From Bacillota bacterium (GTDB lineage Bacteria; Bacillota; Clostridia; Christensenellales; Aristaeellaceae): DNA of 64,000 nt. The stretch covers positions 1 to 64,000 of the forward strand of contig JAEZRP010000037.1 in assembly GCA_023444095.1 (NCBI GenBank), written 5' to 3'. The notes beneath the pieces are model-generated. The model was not told the DNA's origin and searched no databases. It saw only the letters and a list, made by a program, of their open reading frames with translations. This document shows, in pieces, positions 16,080-25,218 of this stretch. The number at the start of each line of letters is the position of its first letter. The first letter of the stretch is position 1. Both the position numbers and the translations under genes were made by a program.

Positions 16080-17273
16080 ATGAACGATTTCTACTTCGGC
16101 CTGTTTGATCGCGACCCGGGCCGTGAGGGCACGGGCGCGGCAAAATGGGACGCGCGCGCGGATGTCTTCGGCACGAAGGACGTCATCCCGCTTTGGGTAG
16201 CGGACATGGATTTCCCCACCGCCCCGGCAATCACGGACGCGCTGGTCGCGCGCGCGAGCCACCCGACCTACGGCTATACGGTCCATCCGGAATCCGAGCG
16301 CGTGGCGGAGGCGAACTGGTTCAAAAGGCGCTATGGCGTGACGCTTGATCCCGACTGGATTCTCTTCAGCCCAGGCGTCGTGGATTCGATGGGTTTCGCG
16401 ATGACAGCCTTCACAAATCCCGGCGACAAAATCCTCGTTCAGCCCCCCGTATACGGCCCGTTTTTTTCGACGGTCCGGCAGACCGGGCGCACGCACTACT
16501 TCAACGACCTCATCGAGACCGAATCGGGCTACGAGATCGACTTTGCAGACATGGAAAGGGCGCTTCGGGACGAAAATGTAAAGGCGATGCTCCTCTGCAG
16601 CCCCCACAACCCCGTCGGTCGCGTATGGACGGACGAGGAGATCGAGAAGACCTGCGCGCTCGCGAAAAAATATGATGCGCTCATGATCGTCGACGAGATC
16701 CATGCGGACTTCGCCCTGCGCGGCGCGAAGGTCAGCCACTTCATCAAGCACGCCGACCCGAAGAAGTTCATCTCCCTGGTTTCGGCGACCAAGACGTTCA
16801 ACCTCGCGGGCCTTCGCCAGTCCTCAGTCGTCATCCCGGATGCCGAACTGCGCGGAAAAATGAAGGCCCAACTCAACGCCGCGCACGCCTCCAGCCCCAA
16901 TATTTTCGGCGCGCTGGCGCAAAAGACGGCCTACGAGGCGGGCGGCGAGTGGCTCGACAACCTCATTGAGTACCTCTCCGACACCCGCGACTGGGCGGAG
17001 AAGTACATCCGCGAAAACCTCCCGGAGGTGAGAATTCATCCCCTCGAGGGAACCTACCTGATGTGGCTCGACTTCAAGTCTCTGGGGATGGAGCAGCACT
17101 CGCTCATGCGCTTTCTGTATGACGAGGCCCACGCGGGTCTCCAGGACGGCGAGTTCTTCGGCGAATGCGGCAGGGGCTTCATGCGCATGAACATCGGCAC
17201 GCAGCGCAAGAACGTCGCCCACGCGCTCGAATCCATCCGTGCCGCGATCGACAAGCGGGGGAAACATGCTTAA
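16080..17273 (+). CDS. PatB/MalY-type PLP-dependent C-S lyase or aminotransferase
   Basis: The protein has 397 residues from ATG 16080; a GTG at 16053 lies before the usable ribosome site. It belongs to the class I/II aminotransferase fold, PatB/MalY branch: LWVADMDFPTAPAI near the start, the CSPHNPVGRVWT motif, VDEIHADF, and the pyridoxal-phosphate lysine in VSATKTFNLAGLRQS. The C-terminus has GECGRGFMRMNIGT with the substrate-carboxylate arginine. The family cleaves cystathionine or cysteine conjugates to a thiol, pyruvate and ammonia; the exact substrate cannot be assigned. The exonuclease gene overlaps its end by 8 bp. Confidence 0.9.
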   Translation: MNDFYFGLFDRDPGREGTGAAKWDARADVFGTKDVIPLWVADMDFPTAPAITDALVARASHPTYGYTVHPESERVAEANWFKRRYGVTLDPDWILFSPGVVDSMGFAMTAFTNPGDKILVQPPVYGPFFSTVRQTGRTHYFNDLIETESGYEIDFADMERALRDENVKAMLLCSPHNPVGRVWTDEEIEKTCALAKKYDALMIVDEIHADFALRGAKVSHFIKHADPKKFISLVSATKTFNLAGLRQSSVVIPDAELRGKMKAQLNAAHASSPNIFGALAQKTAYEAGGEWLDNLIEYLSDTRDWAEKYIRENLPEVRIHPLEGTYLMWLDFKSLGMEQHSLMRFLYDEAHAGLQDGEFFGECGRGFMRMNIGTQRKNVAHALESIRAAIDKRGKHA

Positions 17274-17844
17274 TAGAAAGACCCAGATCGTCTTTGACAT
17301 CGAGACCGACGGCAGCCGCGAAAGCCGCGTGTGCCAGCTCTCCTACCTCATCGTCTCCCGCTGGCGCGTGCGCGGCAAGAACATGTACTTCAAATTGGAT
17401 TACATGAACTACCACGCCCAGAAGGTGCACGGGTTGAGCATCTACAAGCTCCGCCGTCTCTCCGGCGGCGACATCTTCGCCTACCGCGCCGACGAGATCT
17501 TCCGGGATTTCGCGCGCGCGGAGGTCCTCATCGGCCACGACGTGCAAGGCGACGTCCGCTATCTCACGCAGGAGTTCCGGCGGCTGGGCATGATTCTTCC
17601 GTCCAAGCCCACATTCTGCACGCTGAAAAAGTACACCCGCGAGGTCGGAATCCCCCTGAAGCAGAACCCGTCCAAGCTCAAGCCGCCGAGGCTTGAGGAA
17701 CTGATGCACCACTTCGGCATCACGCCCGAGTTTGTCGCGAAGAAGTGCAAAAAATGGTTCGGCGGGGGCGACCGGGCGCACGACGCCCGCTACGACGCCG
17801 CGGCAACCTACCTGTGCATGCTCGTGGGCGAGGGAAAGGCGTAG
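17266..17844 (+). CDS. DnaQ-like 3'-5' exonuclease
   Basis: The protein has 192 residues from ATG 17266, with GCGGGGG upstream, overlapping the lyase gene by 8 bp. The DEDDh exonuclease motifs are visible: Exo I FDIETDG (residues 10-16), Exo II GHDVQGDVRYL, and Exo III HDARYDAAATYLCM. It is a stand-alone exonuclease domain without polymerase or BRCT parts. Such proteins trim single-stranded DNA or RNA ends or act as proofreading-like nucleases; the substrate is not evident. The DEDDh metal ligands are all present, so it should be active. The gene is followed by a repeat copy and then the greA promoter. Confidence 0.8.
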   Translation: MLNRKTQIVFDIETDGSRESRVCQLSYLIVSRWRVRGKNMYFKLDYMNYHAQKVHGLSIYKLRRLSGGDIFAYRADEIFRDFARAEVLIGHDVQGDVRYLTQEFRRLGMILPSKPTFCTLKKYTREVGIPLKQNPSKLKPPRLEELMHHFGITPEFVAKKCKKWFGGGDRAHDARYDAAATYLCMLVGEGKA

Positions 17845-17968
17845 AGATTCTATCGTGCAATGGAACCATGGAATCCCCTGTCGGGCGGATGATTTTCAAT
17901 CCGATGTTCGGGATTCTCAGAGAATTGTCCCCTGAGCGGGGCCGCGGGGACAGCGCCCCGCGCGTCTT
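17845..17968. repeat. Dispersed repeat, copy 2
   Basis: It begins directly behind the exonuclease stop codon. A reduced left arm (ATGGAATCCCCTGTCGG) is followed by a clear right arm: GGGATTCTCAGAGAA (17909 onward), CCCCTGAGCGGGG, then GGGGACAGCGCCCCG. It ends about 9 bp before the -35 of the greA promoter. Confidence 0.6.
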
Positions 17969-17976
17969 CCTGCCCC

Positions 17977-18005
17977 TTGACTTTTCAAAGCCACTGATAT
18001 ATAAT
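17977..18005 (+). promoter_or_regulatory. Promoter of greA-lysS
   Basis: TTGACT (17977-17982) and TATAAT (18000-18005) with a 17-bp spacer. The leader of about 100 nt contains a hairpin built on GGCACTG/CAGTGTC before the CGGAGGT site at 18094-18100. Confidence 0.8.
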
Positions 18006-18108
18006 GCCATTGTCCGGACGGAAATGGCACTGTCGCGACGCGGCAGTGTCGTTTGTTATCCGGCATCATTCATATGTATCACCATCATCCGAACGGAGGT
18101 TTCACATA

Positions 18109-18588
18109 ATGGACGCAGAATTGGCCCGCATTCTCACGATGACTGACAAACAGAATCTGGAAAAGGAGCTTGCGGAGCTCCATCTCGCAAAGCAGCAGGT
18201 CGCGGAGGAGATCAAGATCGCGCGCGGCCACGGTGACCTTTCGGAGAATGCGGAGTACACAGAAGCCAAGAACGCGGAGGCGCGCGTGTACGGGCGGCTC
18301 CAGGAAGTCGAGATGCTCCTCAAAACCGCGACCTTCGTCGACGACTCGAAGCTCTCGACGGACGTGGTCAATGTCGGCTCGGTCGTGAAGGTGTTCGACC
18401 TCGAGTACGAGGAGGAGGACACGTACACCATCGTGGGCTTCACGGAGTCCAACCCCGCCAAGCTCTTTGTTTCAAGCGAATCCCCCATCGGCAAGGCGCT
18501 CGTGGGCGCGAAGGTGGGCGACGTCGTGAGCGCGCAGACGCCCGGCGGCGCGCTGCGGATGAAGGTTCTGGAAATCAACCTCAGGTAA
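18109..18588 (+). CDS. greA: Transcription elongation factor GreA
   Basis: The protein has 159 residues from ATG 18109, behind CGGAGGT. The N-terminal coiled coil is plain (LEKELAELHLAKQQVAEEIK). The diagnostic GHGDLSENAEYTEAKNA carries the acidic tip residues that enter the RNA polymerase secondary channel to stimulate transcript cleavage. The C-terminal FKBP-like domain has SVVKVFDLEYEEEDTYTIVG, then SPIGKALVGAKVGD. Length and motif order are standard for GreA. It is followed after 17 bp by lysS, a greA-lysS arrangement common in Firmicutes, so both are presumably transcribed from the promoter at 17977. Confidence 0.97.
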   Translation: MDAELARILTMTDKQNLEKELAELHLAKQQVAEEIKIARGHGDLSENAEYTEAKNAEARVYGRLQEVEMLLKTATFVDDSKLSTDVVNVGSVVKVFDLEYEEEDTYTIVGFTESNPAKLFVSSESPIGKALVGAKVGDVVSAQTPGGALRMKVLEINLR

Positions 18589-18605
18589 AGGGAGGGAATA
18601 CCCAC

Positions 18606-20087
18606 ATGGCCGACGAACGCATGATGGACGTATCCGAACAAAACCGCATCCGTCTCGACAAGCTCAAGGCGCTCGAGGCGAAGGGCGAAAGCCCGTACCT
18701 TCTCACGACGTTCGACCGCTCCGACCTTTCGAAGGACATCCTCGAAGCCTTCGAGAAGTACGAAAATCAGGTCGTGACCGTCGCGGGCCGGATGATGTCC
18801 CGGCGGATCATGGGCAAGGCGAGCTTTTGCCATGTCTCCGACAAGGCGGGGCTCGTGCAGCTCTACGTCAAACGCGACGACGTGGGCGAAGATGTGTACG
18901 CGGAATTCAAGGACTACGACATCGGCGACATCGTGGGCGCGAAGGGCGTCGTTTTCAAGACGAAGACGGGGGAGATCTCCGTTCACGTTTCCGAATTGAC
19001 GCTTCTTACCAAGTGCCTCCATCCCCTGCCCGAGAAGTTCCATGGGCTCCAGGACACCGACACGCGCTACCGCAGAAGATATCTCGACCTCATCATGAAT
19101 CAGGACGTGCGCGACACGTTCGTGAAGCGGTCGCAGATCATTCGAGAGATCCGAAACTACCTCGACGCCCACGGCTTTCTCGAGGTGGACACCCCGGTGC
19201 TCGGAACGCTTGAGACCGGCGCCGCGGCGCGGCCGTTTCGGACGCACCTCAACGCCCTCGACCTCGACATGTACCTGCGCATCGAGACGGAGCTTCACTT
19301 AAAGAGGCTCATCGTCGGCGGTTTGGAGCGCGTCTACGAGGTCGGCCGCATCTTCCGCAACGAGGGCATGGATACGAGCCACAATCCGGAGTTCACATCC
19401 GTCGAGCTCTATCAGGCGTATACCGACTATGTGGGCATGATGGACCTCGTGGAGGACATGAACAGGACCATCGCCCAGAATGTGCTCGGGACGACCGACG
19501 TCCCCTTCCAGGGAAAAATCATCCGGTTGGGCGAGAAGTGGGCGCGCATGACGATGAAGGAAGCGGTCAAAAAGTTCTCCGGCGTCGACGTCGATCAGTG
19601 GGCGTCCGACGAGGAGGCGCGCAAGGCGTGCAAGGCCATGGGCTACGAGCCCGAGCAGGCGTTCACGAAGGGCGACTGCCTGAACCTCCTTTTTGAGGAG
19701 ACGGTCGAGCAAAACCTCGAACAGCCGACGTTCATCTATGATTACCCCATCGAGATCTCTCCCCTCGCCAAGAGGAAGCCCGACGATCCGATGTTCGCGG
19801 AACGGTTCGAGTACTTCATCTGCGCCCGAGAGTACGGAAACGCGTTTTCTGAGCTCAACGACCCCATCGACCAGCGCGAACGCTTCGAAAAGCAGGCGGC
19901 TCTGCGCCAGGCGCAGGGCGCAAACGCGCAGGTGGACGACGACTTCGTGCTCGCGCTCGAGTACGGCCTGCCGCCCACGGGCGGACTCGGCTTCGGGCTC
20001 GACCGGCTGGTAATGCTCCTCACCGATTCCGCTTCCATTCGCGACGTGCTTTTGTTCCCCACGATGAAGCCGCTCGCGGGCGAATGA
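18606..20087 (+). CDS. lysS: Lysyl-tRNA synthetase, class II
   Basis: The 493-residue enzyme charges tRNA-Lys. The N-terminal OB-fold anticodon-binding domain is at about residues 50-150 (VVTVAGRMMSRRIMGKASF). The class II catalytic core follows, with motif 1 around RRRYLDLIMN, motif 2 RIFRNEGMDTSHNPEFT, and motif 3 PPTGGLGFGLDRLVML near the end. It lacks extra domains and has the usual length of bacterial LysS. A G-rich site (AGGGAGGG) precedes ATG 18606. It is the second gene of the greA operon and is closed by a hairpin at 20109-20130. Confidence 0.97.
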   Translation: MADERMMDVSEQNRIRLDKLKALEAKGESPYLLTTFDRSDLSKDILEAFEKYENQVVTVAGRMMSRRIMGKASFCHVSDKAGLVQLYVKRDDVGEDVYAEFKDYDIGDIVGAKGVVFKTKTGEISVHVSELTLLTKCLHPLPEKFHGLQDTDTRYRRRYLDLIMNQDVRDTFVKRSQIIREIRNYLDAHGFLEVDTPVLGTLETGAAARPFRTHLNALDLDMYLRIETELHLKRLIVGGLERVYEVGRIFRNEGMDTSHNPEFTSVELYQAYTDYVGMMDLVEDMNRTIAQNVLGTTDVPFQGKIIRLGEKWARMTMKEAVKKFSGVDVDQWASDEEARKACKAMGYEPEQAFTKGDCLNLLFEETVEQNLEQPTFIYDYPIEISPLAKRKPDDPMFAERFEYFICAREYGNAFSELNDPIDQRERFEKQAALRQAQGANAQVDDDFVLALEYGLPPTGGLGFGLDRLVMLLTDSASIRDVLLFPTMKPLAGE

Positions 20088-20108
20088 ACATAGCTTCATA
20101 CAGAAAAC

Positions 20109-20130
20109 GGGAGGGTTCGCGCCCTCCCTT
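20109..20130 (+). terminator. Hairpin after lysS
   Basis: GGGAGGG (20109-20115) pairs with CCCTCCC (20122-20128) around a 6-nt loop and is followed only by TTAT. The next start codon is 16 bp downstream, so it may attenuate rather than fully stop transcription into the transporter genes. Confidence 0.5.
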
Positions 20131-20145
20131 ATCCATGGGGGATCA

Positions 20146-21345
20146 ATGATGCGCCTTACATACCGGCACACCAAGTACGCGTCGTACCTTGGCTACATCA
20201 CGCAGGCGATCGTCAACAACCTCGCGCCCCTCCTGTTTTACACGTTCAAGAACTCCTTCGGCATCCCGCTTGAAAAGATCGGACTCCTCGTTTCGATCAA
20301 TTTCGGCATCCAGATCGCTGTCGACCTGATCGCGGTCCGCTACATCGACCGGATCGGCTACCGGACGGGTGCGGTGGCGGCGCACGTGTTCGCGACGCTG
20401 GGGCTCATTTCCCTGGGCGTTCTTCCCGCGCTCATGGCGGACAAATACGCGGCGCTTCTGATCGCCATCGCGCTCAACGCCGTCGGCGGCGGGCTCACCG
20501 AGGTGCTCATCAGCCCCATCATCGAGTCTTTGCCCGGCGACGAGAAGGCGGGCGCGATGAGCCTTCTTCACTCCTTCTATTGCTGGGGCCACATGGCGGT
20601 CGTCATCCTTTCGACGGCCTATTTCTTCACGGCGGGCCTTGAAAACTGGAACTGGCTCCCCGTTCTGTGGGCGATCGTTCCCCTCCTGAACGCATTCTTC
20701 TTCGCGAAAGTGCCGCTTCGGGTACTCGTGGAGGAATCGGAGCGCGTGCCGGTGCGAAGGCTGGTCTCCTCCGGCATCTTCTGGCTGTTTCTCGCGCTCA
20801 TGGTGTGCGCGGGCGCGTCCGAGCAGGCCATGAGCCAATGGACGAGCCTGTTCGCGCAGAGCGGGCTCAAGGTTTCCAAGACCGTTGGCGACCTCCTCGG
20901 CCCGTGCATGTTCGCGCTGACGATGGGCACGTCGCGGCTCCTCTACGGCATGTTCGGATCGCGGCTCAACATCCGACGCGGGCTCGAGCTGAGCGCGGCG
21001 CTGTGCGTCTTGAGCTACCTCGTCGCGGTGCTTTCCCCGTGGGCGCTTCTCTCGCTCGCGGGCTGCGCGCTGTGCGGGTTCTCGGTCGGGCTCATGTGGC
21101 CCGGTACGTTCTCGCTCGCGGCGCGGGACTATGCGGCGGGCGGCACGGCGATGTTCGCGCTTCTCGCCTTCGCGGGCGATATGGGCTGCGCGGTGGGCCC
21201 GGGCGTCGTGGGCGCGGTCTCCGGTTGGCTTGAGGCGCTGCGCGCGGAGTCCGAGGCGCTGAAGATCGGCATCGGAGTCGCCATCGCGTTTCCCCTCCTC
21301 ATGCTTGCGGGCGTATTCCTCCTCGGAAAGGCGGAAAAAAGATGA
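20146..21345 (+). CDS. Major facilitator superfamily transporter
   Basis: The 399-residue protein has about twelve hydrophobic segments and short loops, the usual MFS layout. The A-like motif appears after helix 2 (VRYIDRIGYRTG), and an internal pseudo-repeat starts at about residue 215 (FWLFLALMVCAGASEQAMSQ). The FSVGLMWPGTFSLAARDY segment in the second half resembles the sugar/fucose-permease branch. The substrate is unknown. Two ATGs (20146 and 20149) follow a GGGGG site, and either may be used. It overlaps the MATE gene by 4 bp, so the two exporters or permeases are probably translated together. Confidence 0.85.
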   Translation: MMRLTYRHTKYASYLGYITQAIVNNLAPLLFYTFKNSFGIPLEKIGLLVSINFGIQIAVDLIAVRYIDRIGYRTGAVAAHVFATLGLISLGVLPALMADKYAALLIAIALNAVGGGLTEVLISPIIESLPGDEKAGAMSLLHSFYCWGHMAVVILSTAYFFTAGLENWNWLPVLWAIVPLLNAFFFAKVPLRVLVEESERVPVRRLVSSGIFWLFLALMVCAGASEQAMSQWTSLFAQSGLKVSKTVGDLLGPCMFALTMGTSRLLYGMFGSRLNIRRGLELSAALCVLSYLVAVLSPWALLSLAGCALCGFSVGLMWPGTFSLAARDYAAGGTAMFALLAFAGDMGCAVGPGVVGAVSGWLEALRAESEALKIGIGVAIAFPLLMLAGVFLLGKAEKR

Positions 21346-22718
21346 TTCGCGACCGGAGCTTCTACAAGGCGATCCTTCGGATCTCGCTTCCATCGGCGCT
21401 TCAGGCGCTGATCTCCTTCCTCGTCGTGGTCGCTGACAACATCATGGTCTCGCGCATGCCCGGCGATGGGACTCTGCAGGCGGCGGCGCAGGCCGCGGTC
21501 GCGCAGATCAACTCGGTCACCGCGTTTTTCACCGCGACGATTCTCGGCTTCGCGGGCGGCTCGTCTGTGCTCATCGCGCAGTACTGGGGCAGGCGCGACA
21601 CGGCCCGGATCAAGCGCGTGTTCGCCATCGTCATGTGGATCAATCTGATCCTGACCGCCGTGTTCCTGCTTCTTGCGCTCCTCATTCCAGGCAGGCTGAC
21701 CGCGCTCGTCGTGAAAACGGGCGCGTCCGACGTGACGGACTTCGCGCGCCAGTATCTCGCGATCATTTGCTTCTCCTACATTCCCTACGCGATCTGCTAC
21801 ACGCTTGTGGCCATGCTGCGCGCCGTCGAGGTCGTGCGCATGACGGTGTATACCACCGTCGCCTCCCTCGTCGTGAACGTCTCGCTCAACTACCTTCTCA
21901 TCTTCGGACGCCTCGGCTTCCCGGCCATGGGCGTGCGCGGCGCGGCCATCGCGACGGTCATCTCCCGCGTGGTCGAGCTTGGCATCGTGTGGTACTACGC
22001 GTTTTATCGGCAGAAGGTCATCGGCATCCGCCCGCGCGACCTCTTAAGGCTCGACGGCGAGCTTTTGCGCGACTACATTCATTACGGCGTGCCCGTCGGG
22101 ATCACCGACGCGCAGTGGGCGCTCGTGGGTTTTTTCAAGGCCATGATCGTCGGACAGCTCGCGAAGGAGTTCATGGCGGCGAACGCCATCACCACCGACA
22201 TGATGAACCTCGGCACCATGTTCACCTTCGCGCTCGCGGGCGGTGCGTCTGTCGTCGTCGGCAAGGCCGTCGGTGCGCAGGAGTACGACAAGGCGCGCGA
22301 ATACTCCAGAACCATCCAGATCATGTTCGCGGCGATCGGCGTCGTCATGGCCCTCGTCGTATACCTGCTTTCCAAGCCCTTTACGTCCCTCTACGGCTCG
22401 ACTTCCGATCCCGCGGTCGGGAACCTCGCCCTCACCATGATCGCCATCGGCGCGGTCACGCTCCTGGGCACCAGCTACCACGCCAGCTGCTTTGTCGGCA
22501 TCAACCGCGGCGCGGGCGACTCCCGCTTCGTCGCGCTCGTCGACATGATCTGCGGCTGGCTCATCGTCCTTCCCGCTACTTACCTCGCCGCCCTCGTCTT
22601 CCACGCGCCTCTCCCCATCGTCTTTCTCATGACCCGCGTCGACCAGTGTTTCAAGTGGATCATCGCGTTCTTCCGACTCAGGGGGAATCAGTGGATCAAG
22701 AACGTAACGCGGGGGTAG
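21342..22718 (+). CDS. MATE-family efflux transporter
   Basis: The 458-residue protein has twelve predicted helices in two homologous halves, as in MatE proteins. Recognisable stretches are SLPSALQALISFLVVVADNI in helix 1, GFAGGSSVLIAQYWGRRD, and in the second half NLGTMFTFALAGGASVVVGK with GAQEYDKAREYS. The family couples Na+ or H+ entry to export of cationic drugs and metabolites. It shares ATGA with the MFS gene upstream. The C-terminus ends IKNVTRG, and its stop codon is the first base triplet of a dispersed-repeat arm. Substrates are not predictable. Confidence 0.92.
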   Translation: MIRDRSFYKAILRISLPSALQALISFLVVVADNIMVSRMPGDGTLQAAAQAAVAQINSVTAFFTATILGFAGGSSVLIAQYWGRRDTARIKRVFAIVMWINLILTAVFLLLALLIPGRLTALVVKTGASDVTDFARQYLAIICFSYIPYAICYTLVAMLRAVEVVRMTVYTTVASLVVNVSLNYLLIFGRLGFPAMGVRGAAIATVISRVVELGIVWYYAFYRQKVIGIRPRDLLRLDGELLRDYIHYGVPVGITDAQWALVGFFKAMIVGQLAKEFMAANAITTDMMNLGTMFTFALAGGASVVVGKAVGAQEYDKAREYSRTIQIMFAAIGVVMALVVYLLSKPFTSLYGSTSDPAVGNLALTMIAIGAVTLLGTSYHASCFVGINRGAGDSRFVALVDMICGWLIVLPATYLAALVFHAPLPIVFLMTRVDQCFKWIIAFFRLRGNQWIKNVTRG

Positions 22719-23010
22719 GGGACGGGGGAAACGCTGGAGCGCTGCCCCAGACCCCGTTCAAGGGCTAACGCCCTTGAGAGTCCCAGACTGGGATATACAT
22801 TTTACATTGTTCGTCGGACGGTCGGGGGCCTAGCCCCGGCCGTCCCGACTTTTATGGAGAGACATATCCCCAAAACCAAGTTCGGCGGCGCGGGATTTGG
22901 GCCCCCGCGCCGCCGACGAGTCAATGTATTATTTTTTTGCCCGGTATGGGATACCAAAGAGCCGGTGGCTCTTTGGTGGGGGTGCAGGGGGCAGGACCCC
23001 CTGCCGTTCC
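22717..23010. repeat. Dispersed repeat, copy 3 (between convergent genes)
   Basis: The left arm has TTCAAGGG/CCCTTGAG (about 22757-22778), then CCCAGACTGGGAT. The centre carries two strong hairpins, one around GGGGGCCTAGCCCC and one with stems GGCGGCGCGGG/CCCGCGCCGCC. The right arm has ACCAAAGAGCC/GGCTCTTTGGT (22952-22976) and GCAGGGGG/CCCCCTGC (22984-23004). Each arm abuts the stop codon of the flanking gene. There is no gene in this gap. Confidence 0.75.
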
Positions 23011-24279
23011 TCACCACGCCATCTCCTGTCCCTTCTGCGCGTATGCCTTTACGCGGTCCCCGAGCCTGGGGTACTCGGCGACGGCCGAGGAGGCGAAGAA
23101 GCCCTTGGACGGGTCGTCGGTGGCGAGCCACTCGTGGGCGATGAGCGCCCAGGTGGCGTCGTAGAGGTTCCGGAAGGCGGGAGCGCGCTGGGCCTCGCAG
23201 ACGAAGGACTGCCGCGGGGAATTGATGTCCTCGCCGGAGATCTGAAAGAGATCGTACTTCTCGCAGAGGGCGCGAAGGCGGTCGAGCTGCGCGGCGGTGT
23301 TGCGCGATGGCATATAGGTGATGGCGCGATAGCCGAGACCCGAGACGTAGGCGACGAGCTCGTCGAGGTAGTCGTCCTCGAACTTCTGGGCGCGCTTGTC
23401 GCCGGTCACGGAATCTCCGACGTCGCCGAGGTAGGCGTAGGCGGAGATTGCGCCGACCTTTTCCGAGAGCGCGAGCACCTTCGTGACGTCCGGGCACTCG
23501 TCGGTCGCATCGATATAGAAGCGCGCGATGAGCGTGGACTTGATCCAGCCGAGGAGATCGTACATCATGTGCGGATTTTTTTCGTCGCACAGGTAGCCCG
23601 CGATCTTATCGGAGAGCGGGAGATTCATCGCGCCGCGGATGAAGGCGACAAGCTTGTCTCCCTTTCCAATGACCTCAAGCATCCGGTACGCGAGCGCGGA
23701 GGAAATGTGCCGCTCGGTCACGGAGCCGCCCTTTTCGTAGTTCGAGAGCGGGAGGACGTCCTTTTCAAAGTCGATGACCACGCCGTACTTTCCCATGAGC
23801 TCGTTGACGGCGGCGACCATTTTGACGTTTCGCTCGTTTCGGAACGCGCGGTAGGGCGCGAAGAAGTCGTTCACCTCCGCCGCCCTGTCGTGAGGCACAC
23901 CGTGCAGCGCCATGTAAACGATCCCGTCCTGATCGGGGTTGTTAATCCGGCCGCCCCCGAAGGGCGTATTCTTGAAGCTCACGCGACACTCGAGGCCGAT
24001 GGTGGAGCCCATGCCGATTGTCTTTGCGGCCGTGAGGAATTCCTCCGCGCCCGCGATCGAATCGTGGTCCATCAGCCCGCAGGTGCACAACCCCGCCGCC
24101 CGCGCGAACCACACGGCCGCCGTGGGCGAATAGGGCGAGAAGGAATATGTCGTGTGGATGTGGTTGTTCACGTCGCGCGACACGGGGGGCAGGAGCTCGT
24201 CCGCGATCAATTTTTTCAGGTTTGCGAGCGCGTCCGCGCCGTTCAGCAGCGTCAGAAGTTCCTCCCGGGTTTTCATCAT
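23011..24279 (-). CDS. PHP-domain metal-dependent phosphoesterase
   Basis: The 422-residue protein has the PHP signature NNHIHTTYSFSPYSP near residue 40, MDHDSIAGAEEF, and GLECRVSF, which supply the His/Asp/Glu metal ligands of the polymerase-and-histidinol-phosphatase fold. It is longer than histidinol phosphatases, and the middle (residues about 130-330) is helical without a recognised domain. Start ATG 24279 (or the adjacent ATG) follows AAAGGAAGG. It lies 13 bp behind a sugar-phosphate-isomerase gene in one operon, which suggests action on a phosphorylated sugar or related metabolite (inference). The stop codon abuts a dispersed-repeat arm. Confidence 0.8.
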   Translation of the reverse strand: MMKTREELLTLLNGADALANLKKLIADELLPPVSRDVNNHIHTTYSFSPYSPTAAVWFARAAGLCTCGLMDHDSIAGAEEFLTAAKTIGMGSTIGLECRVSFKNTPFGGGRINNPDQDGIVYMALHGVPHDRAAEVNDFFAPYRAFRNERNVKMVAAVNELMGKYGVVIDFEKDVLPLSNYEKGGSVTERHISSALAYRMLEVIGKGDKLVAFIRGAMNLPLSDKIAGYLCDEKNPHMMYDLLGWIKSTLIARFYIDATDECPDVTKVLALSEKVGAISAYAYLGDVGDSVTGDKRAQKFEDDYLDELVAYVSGLGYRAITYMPSRNTAAQLDRLRALCEKYDLFQISGEDINSPRQSFVCEAQRAPAFRNLYDATWALIAHEWLATDDPSKGFFASSAVAEYPRLGDRVKAYAQKGQEMAW

Positions 24280-24292
24280 GCGATACCTTCCT

Positions 24293-25150
24293 TTAAATGC
24301 TTTCGATCATCTCGGTCAGGTTTTCAAGGTCGGCCTTGAGCGCGAACAGACAATCCTCGATGCCCTCGAACTCCACCGAAAGCCAGCCGTCGTAGCCCGC
24401 CTCCTTGAGAAACTTCAGGCAGGCCGGGACGTTTACAAAGCCGTGCCCGACGATCGCGCCGCGCAGCTTGCTCCCGCCGCGCGTCCGGAACCAACCCTGC
24501 TTCGGGGTGTATTGGCCAGGCTCCTTGATGTGGAAGTCCTTCGCGTGGGCGTGCACGGCCATGGGCGCCGCGATGCGCATCGCGGAGACGGGGTTCTCGT
24601 CCGCGCACAGGAAGTTGCCCATGTCGACGAGCCAGCCGAAGTTCGGGTGATTCACCGCCTCCACGAGCCTTTTAACCCGCGCGGAGTCCTGCATGTAGTA
24701 GCCGTGGTTTTCGATCATGGTATGAACGCCCAGCCCCGCCGCGAACTCGGTCACCCTTAGGTAGCCCTCCGCAAGCACGGGGATCGCGTCGTCGACAGCG
24801 ACCTCGCGCCCCTCGGGATCGAAACCCTGCGTCGAATCGTGGCGCATTCGGCTCGCGCCCATGAGCGCGGCGATCTCCGCCTCGCCCTTCAGACGCTTTA
24901 CCTCGCGCTCGAGTCCGTTTTTGAGAAAGTCCGCGCCGACCATGTAGGCGACGATCGGCATCCCGAACTCCGCGGACTGTATCTTCAGATAGCCCGCCAG
25001 CGCGCGCATCTCGGCGTCGGTCTCGTTTCCGCGCACGATCTCCACGCCCGCGTAGCCCATTTCCTTCGCCTTCGGAATCACATCCATGATGTTCATGCGC
25101 CCCTCGCGCACCGCCTGTGAAAAGCTGTACGAGCTTACCGCCAGTTTCAT
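24293..25150 (-). CDS. Sugar phosphate isomerase/epimerase (TIM barrel)
   Basis: The protein has 285 residues from ATG 25150, behind GAAGGGAAG. It matches the xylose-isomerase-like/AP-endonuclease-2 TIM-barrel family: MKLAVSSYSF at strand 1, MGYAGVEIVRGNE at strand 2, MIENHGYYMQ carrying a metal-binding Glu, GWLVDMGNFLC with Asp, HAHAKDF with His, and WLSVEFEGIEDC with the final Glu. These enzymes isomerise or epimerise sugars or inositols using a divalent metal. It heads the operon with the PHP protein. The exact substrate is undetermined. Confidence 0.88.
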   Translation of the reverse strand: MKLAVSSYSFSQAVREGRMNIMDVIPKAKEMGYAGVEIVRGNETDAEMRALAGYLKIQSAEFGMPIVAYMVGADFLKNGLEREVKRLKGEAEIAALMGASRMRHDSTQGFDPEGREVAVDDAIPVLAEGYLRVTEFAAGLGVHTMIENHGYYMQDSARVKRLVEAVNHPNFGWLVDMGNFLCADENPVSAMRIAAPMAVHAHAKDFHIKEPGQYTPKQGWFRTRGGSKLRGAIVGHGFVNVPACLKFLKEAGYDGWLSVEFEGIEDCLFALKADLENLTEMIESI

Positions 25151-25189
25151 GTGGAAACACTTCCCTTCCATGTGCCCTTTCATGTGCCC

Positions 25190-25218
25190 ATTTTACCACG
25201 CGCGCGCGCTCGTGGCAA
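25190..25218 (-). promoter_or_regulatory. Promoter of the isomerase-PHP operon
   Basis: TTGCCA (25213-25218) and TAAAAT (25190-25195) on the minus strand with a 17-bp spacer made largely of alternating GC. Confidence 0.7.

Noticed and set aside
22717..23010. Bona fide insertion sequence or MITE with a transposase
   Set aside because: No transposase gene or clear target-site duplication is visible in the window; only the structural repeat can be supported.
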